Below, piece by piece: positions 1 through 10,427 of a DNA stretch of 64,000 nucleotides (positions are counted from its first letter, which is position 1; every line of letters starts with the position of its first letter). The stretch comes from Manis javanica (Eukaryota > Chordata > Mammalia > Pholidota > Manidae). Below the pieces are notes generated by a model that was not told the DNA's origin, searched no databases, and was given only the letters and a program-made list of their open reading frames with translations. The translations under genes and the position numbers were made by a program. Where the stretch lies: NCBI RefSeq assembly GCF_040802235.1, contig NC_133163.1, positions 70,917,501 through 70,981,500 on the forward strand, read 5' to 3'.

Positions 1-291
1 TATAAAGGAAAACCAATCAGGCTAACATCAGACTTCTCGACAGAAACACTACAGGGCAGAAGAGAATGGCATGATATATTTAATGCAATGAAACAGAAGG
101 GCCTTGAAACAAGGACACTGTATCCAGAACGACTATCATTTAAATATGATGGCAAGATTAAACAATTCCCAGACAAGCAAAAGCTGAGGGAATTTGCTTC
201 CAATGAACCACCTCTACAGGGCATCTTACAGGGACTGCTCAAGATGGGAGCACTCCTAAAAAGAACACAGAACAAAACAACGAACATATGA
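1..291 (+). pseudogene. LINE-1 ORF1p C-terminal fragment
   Basis: Open from the first base of the window to the stop at 289-291 (97 codons). It begins YKGKPIRLTSDFSTETLQGR and continues through FNAMKQKGLETRTLYPERLS to a lysine-rich end. This is the C-terminal domain of L1 ORF1p, the trimeric RNA-binding chaperone that coats L1 RNA in the cytoplasmic ribonucleoprotein. The N-terminal coiled coil and RRM lie to the left of the window. The matching stretch of the minus-strand copy is around 25251-25538. The first ATG in view (88) is internal and not a real start. This piece is open, but the ORF2 that follows is broken, so the element is dead. Confidence 0.85.
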
Positions 292-437
292 AGAATGGAG
301 GAGTAGGAATAAGAAGGGAGAGAAGAAAAGAATCACCAGACAGTGTACATAACAGCTTAATAGCGAGCTGAGTTAGGCAGTAAGATACTAAAGAAGCTAA
401 CCTTGAACCTTTGGTAACCACGAAACTAAAGCCTGCA

Positions 438-3400
438 ATGGCAATAAGTACATATCTTTCAATAGTCACCCTAAATGCAAATGGACTTAATGCACCAATC
501 AAAAGACACAGAGTAATATAATGGATAAAAAAGCAAGACCCATCTATATACTGCTTACAAGAAACTCACCTTGAACCCAAAGACAAGGACAGACTAAAAG
601 TCAAGGGATGGAAAAATATACTTCAGGCAAACAACAGTGAGAAGAAAGCAGGGGTTGCAGTACAAATATAAGACAAAACAGACTTCAAAACAAAGAAAGT
701 AACAAGAGATAAAGAATGACACTACATAATGATAAAGGGCTCAGTCCAACAAGAGGATATAATCATTCTAAATATATATGCACCCAACACAGGAGCACCA
801 GCATATGTGAAACAAATACTAACAGAAATAAAGAGGGAAATAGAATGCAATGCATTCATTTTAGGAGACTTCACACCACTCACCCCAAAGGATAGATCCA
901 CTGGGCAGAAACTAAGTAAGGACACGGAAGCACTGAACAACACAGTAGAGCAGATGGACCTAACAGACATCTATAGAACTCTACATCCAAAAGCAACAGG
1001 ATATACGTTCTTCTCAAGTGCACATGGAACATTCTCCAGAATAGACCACATACTAGCTCACAAAAAGAGCCTCAGCAAAATCCAAAATATTGAAATTCTA
1101 CCAACCAATTTTTCAGACCACAAAGGTATAAAACTAGAAAGAAATTCTACAAAGAAAACAAAAAGGCTCACAAACACATGGAGGCTTAACAACATGCTCC
1201 TAAATAATCAATGGACCACTGAATAAATTAAAATAGAGATCAAGGAATATATAGAAACAAATGACAACAACAACACAAAGCCCCAACTTCTGTGGGACGC
1301 AGAGAAAGCAGTCTTGAGGAAAGTATATAGCAATCCAGGCACACTTGAAGAAGGAAGAACAATCCCAAATGAATAGTCTAACATCACCATTATCGAAACT
1401 GGAAAAAGAAGAACAAATTAGGCCTAAAGTCAGCAGAAGAAGGGACATAATAAAGATCAGAGAAGAAATAGACAAAATTGAGAAAAATAAAACAATAGCA
1501 AAAATCAATGAAACCAAGAGCTGGTGCTTTGAGGAAATAAACAAAATAGATAAGCCTCTAGCTAAACTTATTAAGAGAAAAAGAGAATCAACACAAATCA
1601 ACAGAATTAGAAATGAGAATGGAAAAATCACAACAGACTCCACAGAAATACAAAGAATTATTAAAGACTACTATGAATACCTATATGCCAACAAGCTGGA
1701 AAACCTAGAAGAAATGGACAACTTCCTAAAAAAATACAACCTTCCAACACTGACCAAGGAAGAGACACAAAAGTTAAACAAACCAATTACAAGCAAAGAA
1801 ATTGAAACGGTAATCAAAAACTACCCAAGAACAAAACCCCCGGGCTGGATGGATTTATGTGGGAATTTTATCAGACACACAGAGAAGACATAATACCCAT
1901 TCTCCTTAAAGTTTTCCAAAAAATAGAAGAGGACAGAACACTTCCAAACTCATTCTATGAAGCAAGCATCGCCCTAATAACAAAACCAGGCAAAGACCCC
2001 ACCAAAAAAGGAAATCACAGACCATAATACCAATATACCTGATGAATGTAGATGCAAAAATACTCAATAAAATATTAGCAAACCAAATTCAAAAATATAT
2101 CAAAAGAATCATACACCATGACCAAGTGGGATTCATCCCAGGGATGCAAGGATGGTACAACATTCAAAAATCCATCAACATCATCCACCACATCTACACA
2201 AAGAAAGAGAAAAACCACATGATCATCTCCATAGATGCTGAAAAAGCATTTGACAAAATTCAACATCCATTCATGATAAAAACTCTCAGCAAAATGGCAA
2301 AATGGGAATAGAGGGCAAGTACCTCAACATAATAAAGGTCATATATGATAAACCCACAGCCAACATTATACTGAACAGCAAGAAGCTGAAGCTTTTCCTC
2401 TGAGATTGGGAACTAGACAGGGATGCCCACTCTCCCCACTGTTATTTAACATAGTACTAGAGATCCTAGGCACAGCAATCAGACAAAACAAAGAAATACA
2501 AGGAATCCAGATTGGTAATGAAGAAGTTAAACTGTCACTGTTTGCAGACGACATGATATTGTACATAAAAAAACCTAAAGACTCCACCCCAAAACTACTA
2601 AAACTGATATCGAAATACAGCAAAGTTGGAGGATACAAAATTAACACACAGAAATCTGTAGCTTTCTTATACACTAACAATGAACCAATAGAAAGAGAAA
2701 TCAGGAAAACAATTCCATTCACAATTGCATCAAAAAGAATAAAATACCTAGGAATAAACATAACCAAAGAAGTGAAAGACCTATACTCTGAAAACTACAA
2801 GTCACTCTTAAGAGAAATTAAAGGAGACACTAACAAATGGAAACTCATCCCATGCTTGTAGCTAGGAAGAATTAATATCGTCAAAATGGCCATCCTGCCC
2901 AAAGCAATATACAGATTTGATGCAATCCCTCTTAAATTACCAGAACATTCTTCAATGAACTGGAGCAAATAATTCAAAAATTCATATGGAAATACCAAAG
3001 ACCCCGAATAGCCAAAGCAATCCTGAAAAAGAAGAATAAAGTAGGGGGGATCTCACTCCCCAACTTCAAGCTCTACTACAAAGCCATAGTAATCAAGACA
3101 ATTTGGTACTGGCACAAGAACAGAGCCACAGACCAGTGGAATATTCTAGAAACTCCACACATTAACCCAAACATATATGGTCAATTAATATTTGATAAAG
3201 GAGCCATGGACATAGAATGGTGAAATGACAGTCTCTTAACAGATGGTGCTTGCAAAACTGGACAGCTATATGTAGGAGAATGAAACTGGACCATGTCTAA
3301 CCCCATACACAAAAGTAAATTCAAAATGGATCAAAGACCTGAGTGTAAGTCATGAAACCTTTAAACTCGTGGAGAAAAACATAGGCAACAACCTTTTAGA

Positions 3401-4268
3401 CATAAATATGAGTGACCTCTTCTTGAACATATCTCCCCGAGCAAGGAAAACAACAGCAAAAATGAACAAGTGGGACTATATTAAGCTGAAAAGCTTCTGT
3501 ACAGCAAAAGACACCATCAATAGAACAAAAAGGAACCCTACAGTATGGGAGAATATATTTGTAATTGACAGATCCGATAAAGGCGTGACATCCAAAATAT
3601 ATAAAGAGCTCACACACCTCAACAAAGAAAAAACAAATAATCCAATTAAAAAATGGGCAGAGGAACTGAACAGACAGTTCTCCAAAAAAGAAATACAGAT
3701 GGCCAACAGACACATGAAAAGATGCTCCACATCGCTAATTATCAGAGAAATGCAAATTAAAACTACAATGAGATATCACCTCACACCAGTAAGGATGGCT
3801 GCCATCCTAAAGACAAACAACAACAAATGCTGGCGAGGTTGTGGAGAAAGGGGAACCCTCCTACACTTCTGGTGGGAATTTAAATTAGTTCAACCATTGT
3901 GGAAAGCAGTATGGAGGTTCATCAAAATGCTCAAAACACACTTACAATTTGACCCGGGAATTCCACTCCTAGGAATTTACCCTAAGAATGCAGCAATCAA
4001 TTATGAGAAAGAATGATGCACCCCTATGTTTATCACAGCACTATTTACAATAGCCAAGAATTGGAATCAATCTAAATGTCCATCGGTAGATGAATGGATA
4101 AAGAAGATGTGGTACATATACACAATAGAATACTACTCAGCCGTAAGAAGAGGGAAAATCCTACCATTTGCAGCAACATGGCTGGAGCTAGAGGGTATTA
4201 TGCTCAGTGAAATCAGCCAAGCAGAGAGAGAGAAATACCAAATGATTTCACTCATCTGTGGAGTATAA
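438..4268 (+). pseudogene. LINE-1 ORF2p (endonuclease/reverse transcriptase), disrupted
   Basis: ORF2 starts at ATG 438 (MAISTYLSIVTLNANGLN) after a spacer of about 145 bases and ends at the stop closing ISLICGV (4266-4268). The apurinic-endonuclease-like domain covers roughly 438-1150, with ILNIYAPNTGAP and the [10 protein letters not shown] region near its end. The reverse transcriptase covers roughly 1850-2900, with [18 protein letters not shown] near 2409 and the catalytic FADDM at 2541-2555. The C-terminal cysteine/histidine region lies near 3829-3900 ([18 protein letters not shown]), where the later cysteines of this motif family read as Phe. A stop near 519, more stops and frameshifts (for example near 1225, 1320, 1850-2045, 2310-2400 and 4017) split the frame. 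The intact protein nicks DNA and primes reverse transcription at the nick; this copy cannot. Confidence 0.93.
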
Positions 4269-4600
4269 GAACAAAGGAAAAACTGAAAGAACAAAACAGC
4301 AGCAGAATCACAGAACCCAAGAATGGACTTACAGGTACCAAAGGGAATGGGACTGGGGAGGATGGGTGAGTAGGGAGGGATAAGGGCAGGGAAGAAGAAA
4401 GGGGGTATTATGATTAGCATGCATGGGGGGATGGGAGAAAGGGGAGGGCTGTACAAGACAGAGAAGACAAGTAGTGATTCTACAACATTTTGCTATGCTG
4501 ATGGACAGTGACTGTAAAGTGGTTTATAAGGGGGACCTGGTATAGGGGAGAGCCTAGTAAACATAATATTCTTCATGTAAGTGTATATTAAAGATTAAAA
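4269..4600 (+). other. LINE-1 3'UTR with G-rich polypurine tract
   Basis: Sequence after the ORF2 stop. Bases about 4329-4452 are strongly purine- and G-rich, with many runs of three to six G (for example around 4335, 4349, 4375, 4392, 4403, 4425 and 4440). Such tracts are typical of mammalian L1 3'UTRs and can form G-quadruplexes. The L1-specific end is near 4590, where an A-rich stretch (4588-4620) marks the old L1 poly(A) position before the env-related tail begins. Confidence 0.8.
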
Positions 4601-5054
4601 AAAAATAAAGAAAGAAAGAAAAGGGGGATTATTCCTTGATAGGATAAAACTAATGGTAAATCAATGATTAATGTATGCTTTAAAGATCCTTAATTTTGAT
4701 CACTTAAAGGGTATCAGACGATCAGGTATGGAGGTACACTTTTCTGATAATATTCCTTTCTCTTAAAAAAAAAAGCCGTTCCTGTGTGGTGACCTCCAAT
4801 GAGTTCTACACAATGGTATGAAGGGCATATCAAAGTGTGGGCAAAGGGTCTGTTTGTGTTTATACAGAGGATCAAAGCCTAATTTGGCTACCCAGAAAAT
4901 GAACTAAGATACGATATGAAGAAGAACTTCCAACATCAGCACTCTCTTTAAGAGTCATACCAGAAGATGGTCATCAAAGATCCTCAACAAAGATCCAGGC
5001 AATGCTGCAGTTGTAGCTGCATCCATCCCATCGTTTCCTGGACTTGCCATTGGA

Positions 5055-5465
5055 ATGAAGAAGGAGATATCTAAGCTGGCCTGTGCTTTCAGTAAAACAA
5101 CAAATTTGACTGAATCTATACTGTTGGAACTCAACCAAGAATTAGGAGAAGTGCAAGTTGTAGCGCTCCAAAATCTTACGACTATAGACTATCTATGGTT
5201 AAAAGAACATATGGGATGTGAACAGTTCCCAGGAATGGGTTGTTTTAATTTGTCTGATTTCTCTCAGACTGTTCAAGTACAGTTGGACAATATCCATCAT
5301 ATCATAGACAAATTTTCACAAATGCCTAGGGTGCCTAACTGGTTTTCTTGGCTTCGCTGGAGATGGCTGGTAATTATAGATCTGCTTTGGTTATGTAACT
5401 GTATTCCTATTATGTTAATGTGTGTGCACAATTTAGTTAGTAGTTTAAAACCTATACATGCTTAA
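5055..5465 (+). pseudogene. Endogenous retrovirus Env TM-subunit fragment, copy 1 (136 codons)
   Basis: Open frame of 136 codons. The same frame is open upstream to about 4918, adding a hydrophobic Ala/Ile/Pro-rich stretch near 5007-5054 that sits where a fusion peptide would. Residues about 20-50 are heptad-like (LELNQELGEVQV, then LQNLTTIDYLWLKEH), followed by a CEQFPGMGC loop at residues 55-63, a helix, a Trp-rich membrane-proximal stretch (WFSWLRWRW, 96-104), one hydrophobic membrane segment (about 105-124) and a short tail. The loop matches the immunosuppressive/disulphide region of retroviral TM proteins, but the first of the paired cysteines expected in a CX6CC motif is Gly here. No intact surface subunit or cleavage site accompanies it. 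It is a remnant, not a working envelope. Copy 2 differs at 10 of 136 residues. Confidence 0.75.
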
Positions 5466-6066
5466 GTTACTCTACAAGAAGATATGTCAAATAAATAATC
5501 AATCCTCCCATGTTTTCTTCCATCTGCTGCCTCTATAGCTTTTCTTCTTCTTTCCTAATTACAACCCTTAAATAGAATTCGTGCCTCATATCGAATTTAC
5601 TGAGTATCATAATTCCTCCAAGTGGTATAGATACCTCAAGACAAATGCTGGGCATAGAAGCCACAGGGCATAAATCTGCAAAGAACTAAAAAGCTAACCT
5701 TTTCAAACAATATGGCTTCTCTCTCACTTACCAACTATACATCTCCCTGTATGGCCCTGGAAGATGACTGGTTAGCCAGAGATGGGTAAGATTCCTCAAG
5801 GGAGGAACAACCTAAGACATGCACAGTCGCAGGGGGACCATCAGGTGAGAAATTGGGAATCAACAGTGGGGAAGCTTAGAACCTCACCCCCCCTGTTTTG
5901 AGAGAAATCTTCTGTATCCGTGGATGTTCTAATGCCCTTGTCTAGCTTGGATTAACACATAGTCTACAGGCACATACCTGATCATCTACAATTGCTCTCT
6001 TACAACAGTAAACTATGTTTTCTACGTTTATCTTGCATCTACCTACCACTTCAGTATTTTATTAAA

Positions 6067-6110
<44 letters not shown>
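6067..6110 (+). repeat. (AAT)n microsatellite
   Basis: About 15 uninterrupted AAT units inside the transduced tail. The equivalent place in the minus-strand copy (about 19481-19496) has only about five units, so the tract has changed length since the copies diverged. A short frame across it encodes only a run of Asn and is not a gene. Confidence 0.95.
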
Positions 6111-6111
<1 letters not shown>

Positions 6112-6418
6112 GGGATAAATGTGGGATCCACATATAAATCAAGTATAAAAATCAAACAAGTATTCATATTTGTCCTGATTGTTTATAGTTCATAATGCGT
6201 GATCAAAACCGAAAGTTTCTGTGATGACTGCCCTTGTACTGTTCACCATGTAAGAACTTATTTACTATGTAAGAATTTGTTCACCATGGAAGAACTTGTT
6301 CGTTGTGCTTCAGAAGATTGGAGACTGACGAGAATTAGGCTTGAGAAGGATTAATGATTGTGCATTGAGCATTGGCGCCCCTATACAGAATTTTATTTTT
6401 GTTGACAACCATTTGATC

Positions 6419-6451
6419 AATAAATATGAGAGATGCCCTCTCAAAAAAAAA
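6419..6451 (+). terminator. Polyadenylation signal and poly(A) end of composite element, copy 1
   Basis: AATAAA at 6419-6424, then a small inverted repeat (GAGAG ... CTCTC, 6428-6441), then nine A. The same arrangement ends copy 2 on the minus strand (TTTATT at 19203-19208, T run 19169-19184). The shared end marks the polyadenylation site used by the source transcript. Confidence 0.8.
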
Positions 6452-6925
6452 TCCAATCAATGCAACAGAAAGAAAAAAATTTGATAACATTAAAAATAGT
6501 TCATGCTTAAAATTCAGCAGATAGGAATAGAGGGGAGCTATTTTCTTGATTTGGTAAGTGGCATCTACAAATATCTCACAGCAAACATTTTAGCTAATGG
6601 TGAAATATTTGAAGTCCTACTTCTGAGATAAAGAATCAGAAAATGTCTGCTCTCATGTCTTTTATTGAACATAGTACTGAATGTCCTAATCACTGCAGAA
6701 GTACAAGAATAAATGGCACAAGAATTTGAACAGATTTAAAACTGTCATTATAAATGGCAAAATCATTGTATATTTTAAAAATGAAAAGAATCTACAGTGA
6801 AATTATTAGAATTAATAAGTAGATTTAGCGAAATTTTTGTATATGGAGATTGGTCATAAAATCTGAAAGCATACATAAATACATGTAACAAACAACATAT
6901 TGATATTACATTGCCAGACCCAATG
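6452..6925 (+). mobile_element. Old LINE-1 ORF2 fragment
   Basis: Diverged from L1 but recognisable: the order of ATAGGAATAGAGGGG, then CAGCAAACATTTTAGCTAATGG, then TTATTGAACATAGTACTGAATGTCC follows the reverse transcriptase part of ORF2. No frame is open. It directly abuts the poly(A) of the composite element, which suggests copy 1 landed in this older L1. Confidence 0.5.
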
Positions 6926-7429
6926 AAAACTTTAATGCAGCATTTTCATCATTTCCTATATGTAAATTTGTGATGTGTCACTTTATATGATTTCTGTACA
7001 ATTTTGACTGAAAAATTCTCTACTTTTAAGGCAGATGTTAGTGGGAGACAGGCAGATAGAACTCAAGGCTTCTGATGCAGGTAGCAGAGCTTGCTCAAGG
7101 CCCCAGTAAGTTACATTCAGGGTCAATGCTTTGCAGTAAACGAGAAGCCTCATCTTGGACATCTTGGAAAATTGAGCCTGAGAAATGAGGGAGTTTTCCA
7201 ACATTATCTTGGCCCTAGCAACAGGCCCTAGCAAGAAATCCCAGCCACTTGAGTGATTTACTCCGTTTTTGTGCTTAGAAACCCTAGACACTACAACCCT
7301 AAAGGCATCTTCTCTTGAAGCCTCTCCCGATTAGCAGTCTTTTTCTTTCCATTTAACTGCTCATCAAAAACTTTGCTAGTTGCTCCACACTCTTGTCTGC
7401 TGGGTTTTTTCTTTGTCACCTACAAGACA

Positions 7430-7575
7430 TGATTCCAGGAAAAACAGCACATCTGCGGGTAACACTTTCAGCGTATCTTACTGTGTATCTAGTGCCTTGT
7501 TCCAGTGGTGGCATCTAGTAGACACTCAAACTATCTACTGATTGAATGGCTGAATGAATGACTGTTTTCCCAATC
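7430..7575 (+). repeat. L2/MIR-type ancient LINE 3' end fragment
   Basis: Ends with a TAGTAGACACTCAA ... TGAATGGCTGAATGAATG pattern typical of L2 or MIR 3' ends. Strongly diverged. Confidence 0.45.
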
Positions 7576-7774
7576 TCTAAAAATCTCTTAATCTATGCTA
7601 CTATTCAAATCACCTTTCATTGTAAATTGGTTGATTTTCTTTTGAGACATAAAAGTATTAAATATCTCTTCCAACAATACTGTTTATCTAATTTCTTTCT
7701 TTAATTACAGTAAATTGAGTGATATCTATTTTTTGCATCCCCTTGTTAGTGATGTGTAAAATAACTGTCCAGAG

Positions 7775-8046
7775 CACAGACAGGCAATATGATAGAGCTA
7801 AACAAGATGCACAGAGTTATTGTAAAATTGTAAAATAGACTGGCTTTCAATTCCAGCCATTAGTTATGACACAATAATTCTATGGCCTAAGGCAAGTTAA
7901 TTTACCTTCCTAAACCTCAGTTTCCAGAGTTAAAAATGGGTAAATAATACCTATTTCTAAGGGTCACTGTAAAAATTAAAATGTGATTAGTTATGGTAGC
8001 TATCTTGCATAATACTTAGCACATGGTTAGTATTTATTATTATTGC
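7775..8046 (+). repeat. MIR SINE
   Basis: Contains the MIR core order: GGCTTTCAATTCCAGCCATT, then GGCCTAAGGCAAGTTAATTTACC, then AACCTCAGTTTCC, and a 3' part ending near CATAATACTTAGCACATGG. Diverged and without a poly(A), as expected for this ancient tRNA-derived family. Confidence 0.7.
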
Positions 8047-10427
8047 AAATCAATAGCTGCCCAATCCCTATACATCCTTCCCACTGGAAACCCCAGAATT
8101 GCTAAGAAGAGCTTAAGCAGAGAAATCTGTTTGTAAGAGGAGTTATAGAAAATGTGTTTTGAAACTTTAGTTGCATGGTAAGTGCACTCTTTTTATTCAA
8201 ATACACTGTTTATTTGACATGTCTTGGATATAATGGTAATGGAGAATATGGGGGATGTTGATACTCTTCCTCAGTTGACACTGTAATTATCCTCCTGTGT
8301 GTGTTGTGTATTTCCATACAAATAAGAGTTTAAAGTAGACAACAAAATATACTACTTTTTAAAAGCAAAGTCATTAATTCTGAAGAGGATCAAATTAAAG
8401 GGTAGTTGCTAAGTTCTATGAAGTTCTACTAAGAACATTAAAGGTACTTGTTAATTGCCATGGTTTCATTACTGTACAGAATTTAGAATATACTGATCTT
8501 TATTAGGCAATATATTGACCTTTCCTGGTATCAATCTATTGCACAAGTGTTAACAAAATGAAAGTAAAATTGGTTTACACACTAAAATTCAGGTAACTAA
8601 AAAAAACTTAACATTTTAATATAAAATATAAAATTAGGTTGTATGATTCAAAGCAATCTCAAAATTACATTAATTTAAAAAGTGTTAGTTGTTCAAAAGT
8701 AATACCCAAAACTGGCAGAGAGCTGAAGTAAAAAATATTGCTGAGATCATCATAAAGCAGGAGGGAATATGTGCTCATTCCCTTCCAACAGTCACTGACT
8801 CTGACTTTGTCTAACAAAATCTTGAAGTTGGAATATAACTGGAATCTTAAATAAACAGAAATAAACACATTTATAAAAGAAATGTGTTGTTTGTGGGATT
8901 GTTTAAGCATTGGAGAGAGAGAGAGAGAAGCATAAAACTGGAGAGTACTGCCCTTCTGAAGTTTACCATTTAATCTTCAAAACATGAAGGGTCAAAAATT
9001 TCTAAATCTAGTGTTTGCAGAGTTGGGTGGGACAGCCTATATTTATACTTCAGCTTTGTTTGGATAAAAATTATTTACACTCAGAAAAACTGAGGGAAAG
9101 AAATTATGTTACATGAACTTTCCTGGTACTGAGATTTTTAAACTAGTAATATAGTTCTTTAGAATTTTCCAATTATTAGGTGCAAAAGAAGAATTTGGAG
9201 GTTAAGTATTATTGTACTGAATGGAAATTTAGAGATTATTCTACAGGATTGTTTAAAAGATTTGGGCAGCTAATATTTTGCAGGTGAAATTTGGGTAAGA
9301 AAGCCTGAGAATTTAGTGGTGTTTTTGTTTGCTTGCTTGCTTTTTAAAGAGAGAGCTATAAATTGTGGTTGATAGAAACTATCCTCGAAATCCCAACTGC
9401 AATTTAGTATTAAGGAGTCCTACAATCTGAATTTTGACAAGGAGTTTCTGAAACTCTAAAACCCTAGTGCTCTCTGTCTCACAAAATTTGGTGCAAAAAT
9501 CAACTGTGGGACTCAGGATAGTAATTAATTGTGTGACTCCAGCAACAGAAACCCATAAAACTTCTTATAATATGCTTAATATTATGCTCATTGCTATGAA
9601 CATATAAGAAAAGTTTAAGACACATTTTTAAATCTCAAAGAGTTTATTTAGAAGTTCATATGAAATAAACACCTTAAGAGAACAATCTTGCATAATTAAA
9701 AGCTTATTGGCAGAATTTCAGAAGAGTTTTGATAGGTATTTTACTAATGAGAAAAGAATGCTAGAAGGAGATGAGCTAGATAGAGACTGTCCCATTCTTC
9801 TGAATGGAATCTGTGAGGCAAAAAGAAAACAATATTGCAGACAAGAATGATGTGAATGAAGATACATAGTGAAAAGGAACATAAATGCGCAGTTGCTGAA
9901 TGTGAAGACATTCCCAAAGTTTTAGTTGAGAATCCTTGTGACATGTTGTATCAGAATTTCTATAACATAATTCTTGTCAGCATATAGTTGTCTCCAAGAC
10001 TGCAATTTTTATAGTAATTTTCATTGAAGGATATAAATGTGGGTGCATATGTGAATAAATACAAGAAAATGTATTGTTTAAAAACATTCTTCAAAGTTGA
10101 TTGATCCTTTAAGGGCTGTATTCTGTCAAGAGTATCATAATATAAGCATGAAAATAAATGGGAAACAGGATTGTATATGGGCTGAGAAATAGTTTTACGA
10201 CACAGGGCTCAAACTCAACTTCTTTAGTCTCCAAAATGTATCTGTTTTCAGGTGGAATAAGAGATTTTGTATAAATGATGGTGGGCAAATTGTTCTGTAT
10301 TTCTAAAGATAGGGAAAAAAAGGGGAGAGAGAAAAGGACTAAAATTGCAGGCAAAGGTTTTTAGAAAACTATCTTTCTTATCAGAATTTCAATACAGAAG
10401 TTTACTAAGGTAAATCATGAACTCAAT
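8047..10427. other. No gene recognised; unique AT-rich sequence
   Basis: Short scattered frames only, with no recognised protein motif. A small (GA)n stretch lies at 8911-8928. Some of it may be very old repeat that I cannot name. Confidence 0.6.

Larger units (their letters stand above)
4601..6442 (+). mobile_element. Transduced retroviral env-3' flank segment, copy 1
   Basis: About 1.84 kb of non-L1 sequence between the L1 A-rich seam and the terminal poly(A). It starts near a GGGGGATTATTCC stretch at 4622. Near 4850-4893 a short frame reads GSVCVYTEDQSLIWLP, which resembles the end of a retroviral surface subunit but is out of frame with what follows. An open TM-subunit frame runs about 4918-5465. 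The rest (5466-6442) has no frame and ends at an AATAAA 18 bases before the A tract, so it probably includes LTR or env 3'UTR sequence that supplied the polyadenylation site. I saw no convincing polypurine tract or LTR terminal TG/CA, so the LTR limits are unknown. The reverse complement of the same segment is at 19185-20958. Confidence 0.75.
1..6451 (+). mobile_element. LINE-1 with env-containing 3' transduction, copy 1 (5' end outside window)
   Basis: Composite retrotransposon. From left to right it has the end of ORF1, a short inter-ORF spacer, a mutated ORF2, a G-rich L1 3'UTR, an A-rich seam near 4588-4620, about 1.8 kb of non-L1 sequence with a retroviral Env TM frame, an AATAAA at 6419 and a poly(A) at 6443-6451. 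The order and junctions are the same in the minus-strand copy at 19174-27285, so the two parts moved together. The left end is cut by the window, so the 5' end and the left target-site duplication cannot be seen. Sequence to the right (6452 on) looks like an older L1, so this copy may itself be nested. The L1 identity is certain. The transduction reading is an inference. Confidence 0.9.

Noticed and set aside
5055..5465. A domesticated, syncytin-like envelope gene
   Set aside because: There is no surface subunit, signal peptide or cleavage site in frame, and the loop cysteine pair is broken. Two copies inside dead L1s do not show domestication.
5992..6195. 67-codon frame with a run of Asn
   Set aside because: The Asn run is the AAT microsatellite, and the frame is not kept in copy 2.
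6371..6384. TTGGCGCCCC as a retroviral primer-binding site
   Set aside because: Only the first bases resemble a tRNA-Lys primer site, the match stops at once, it lies just before a poly(A) signal, and copy 2 reads differently at the same place (GATTCCCC).
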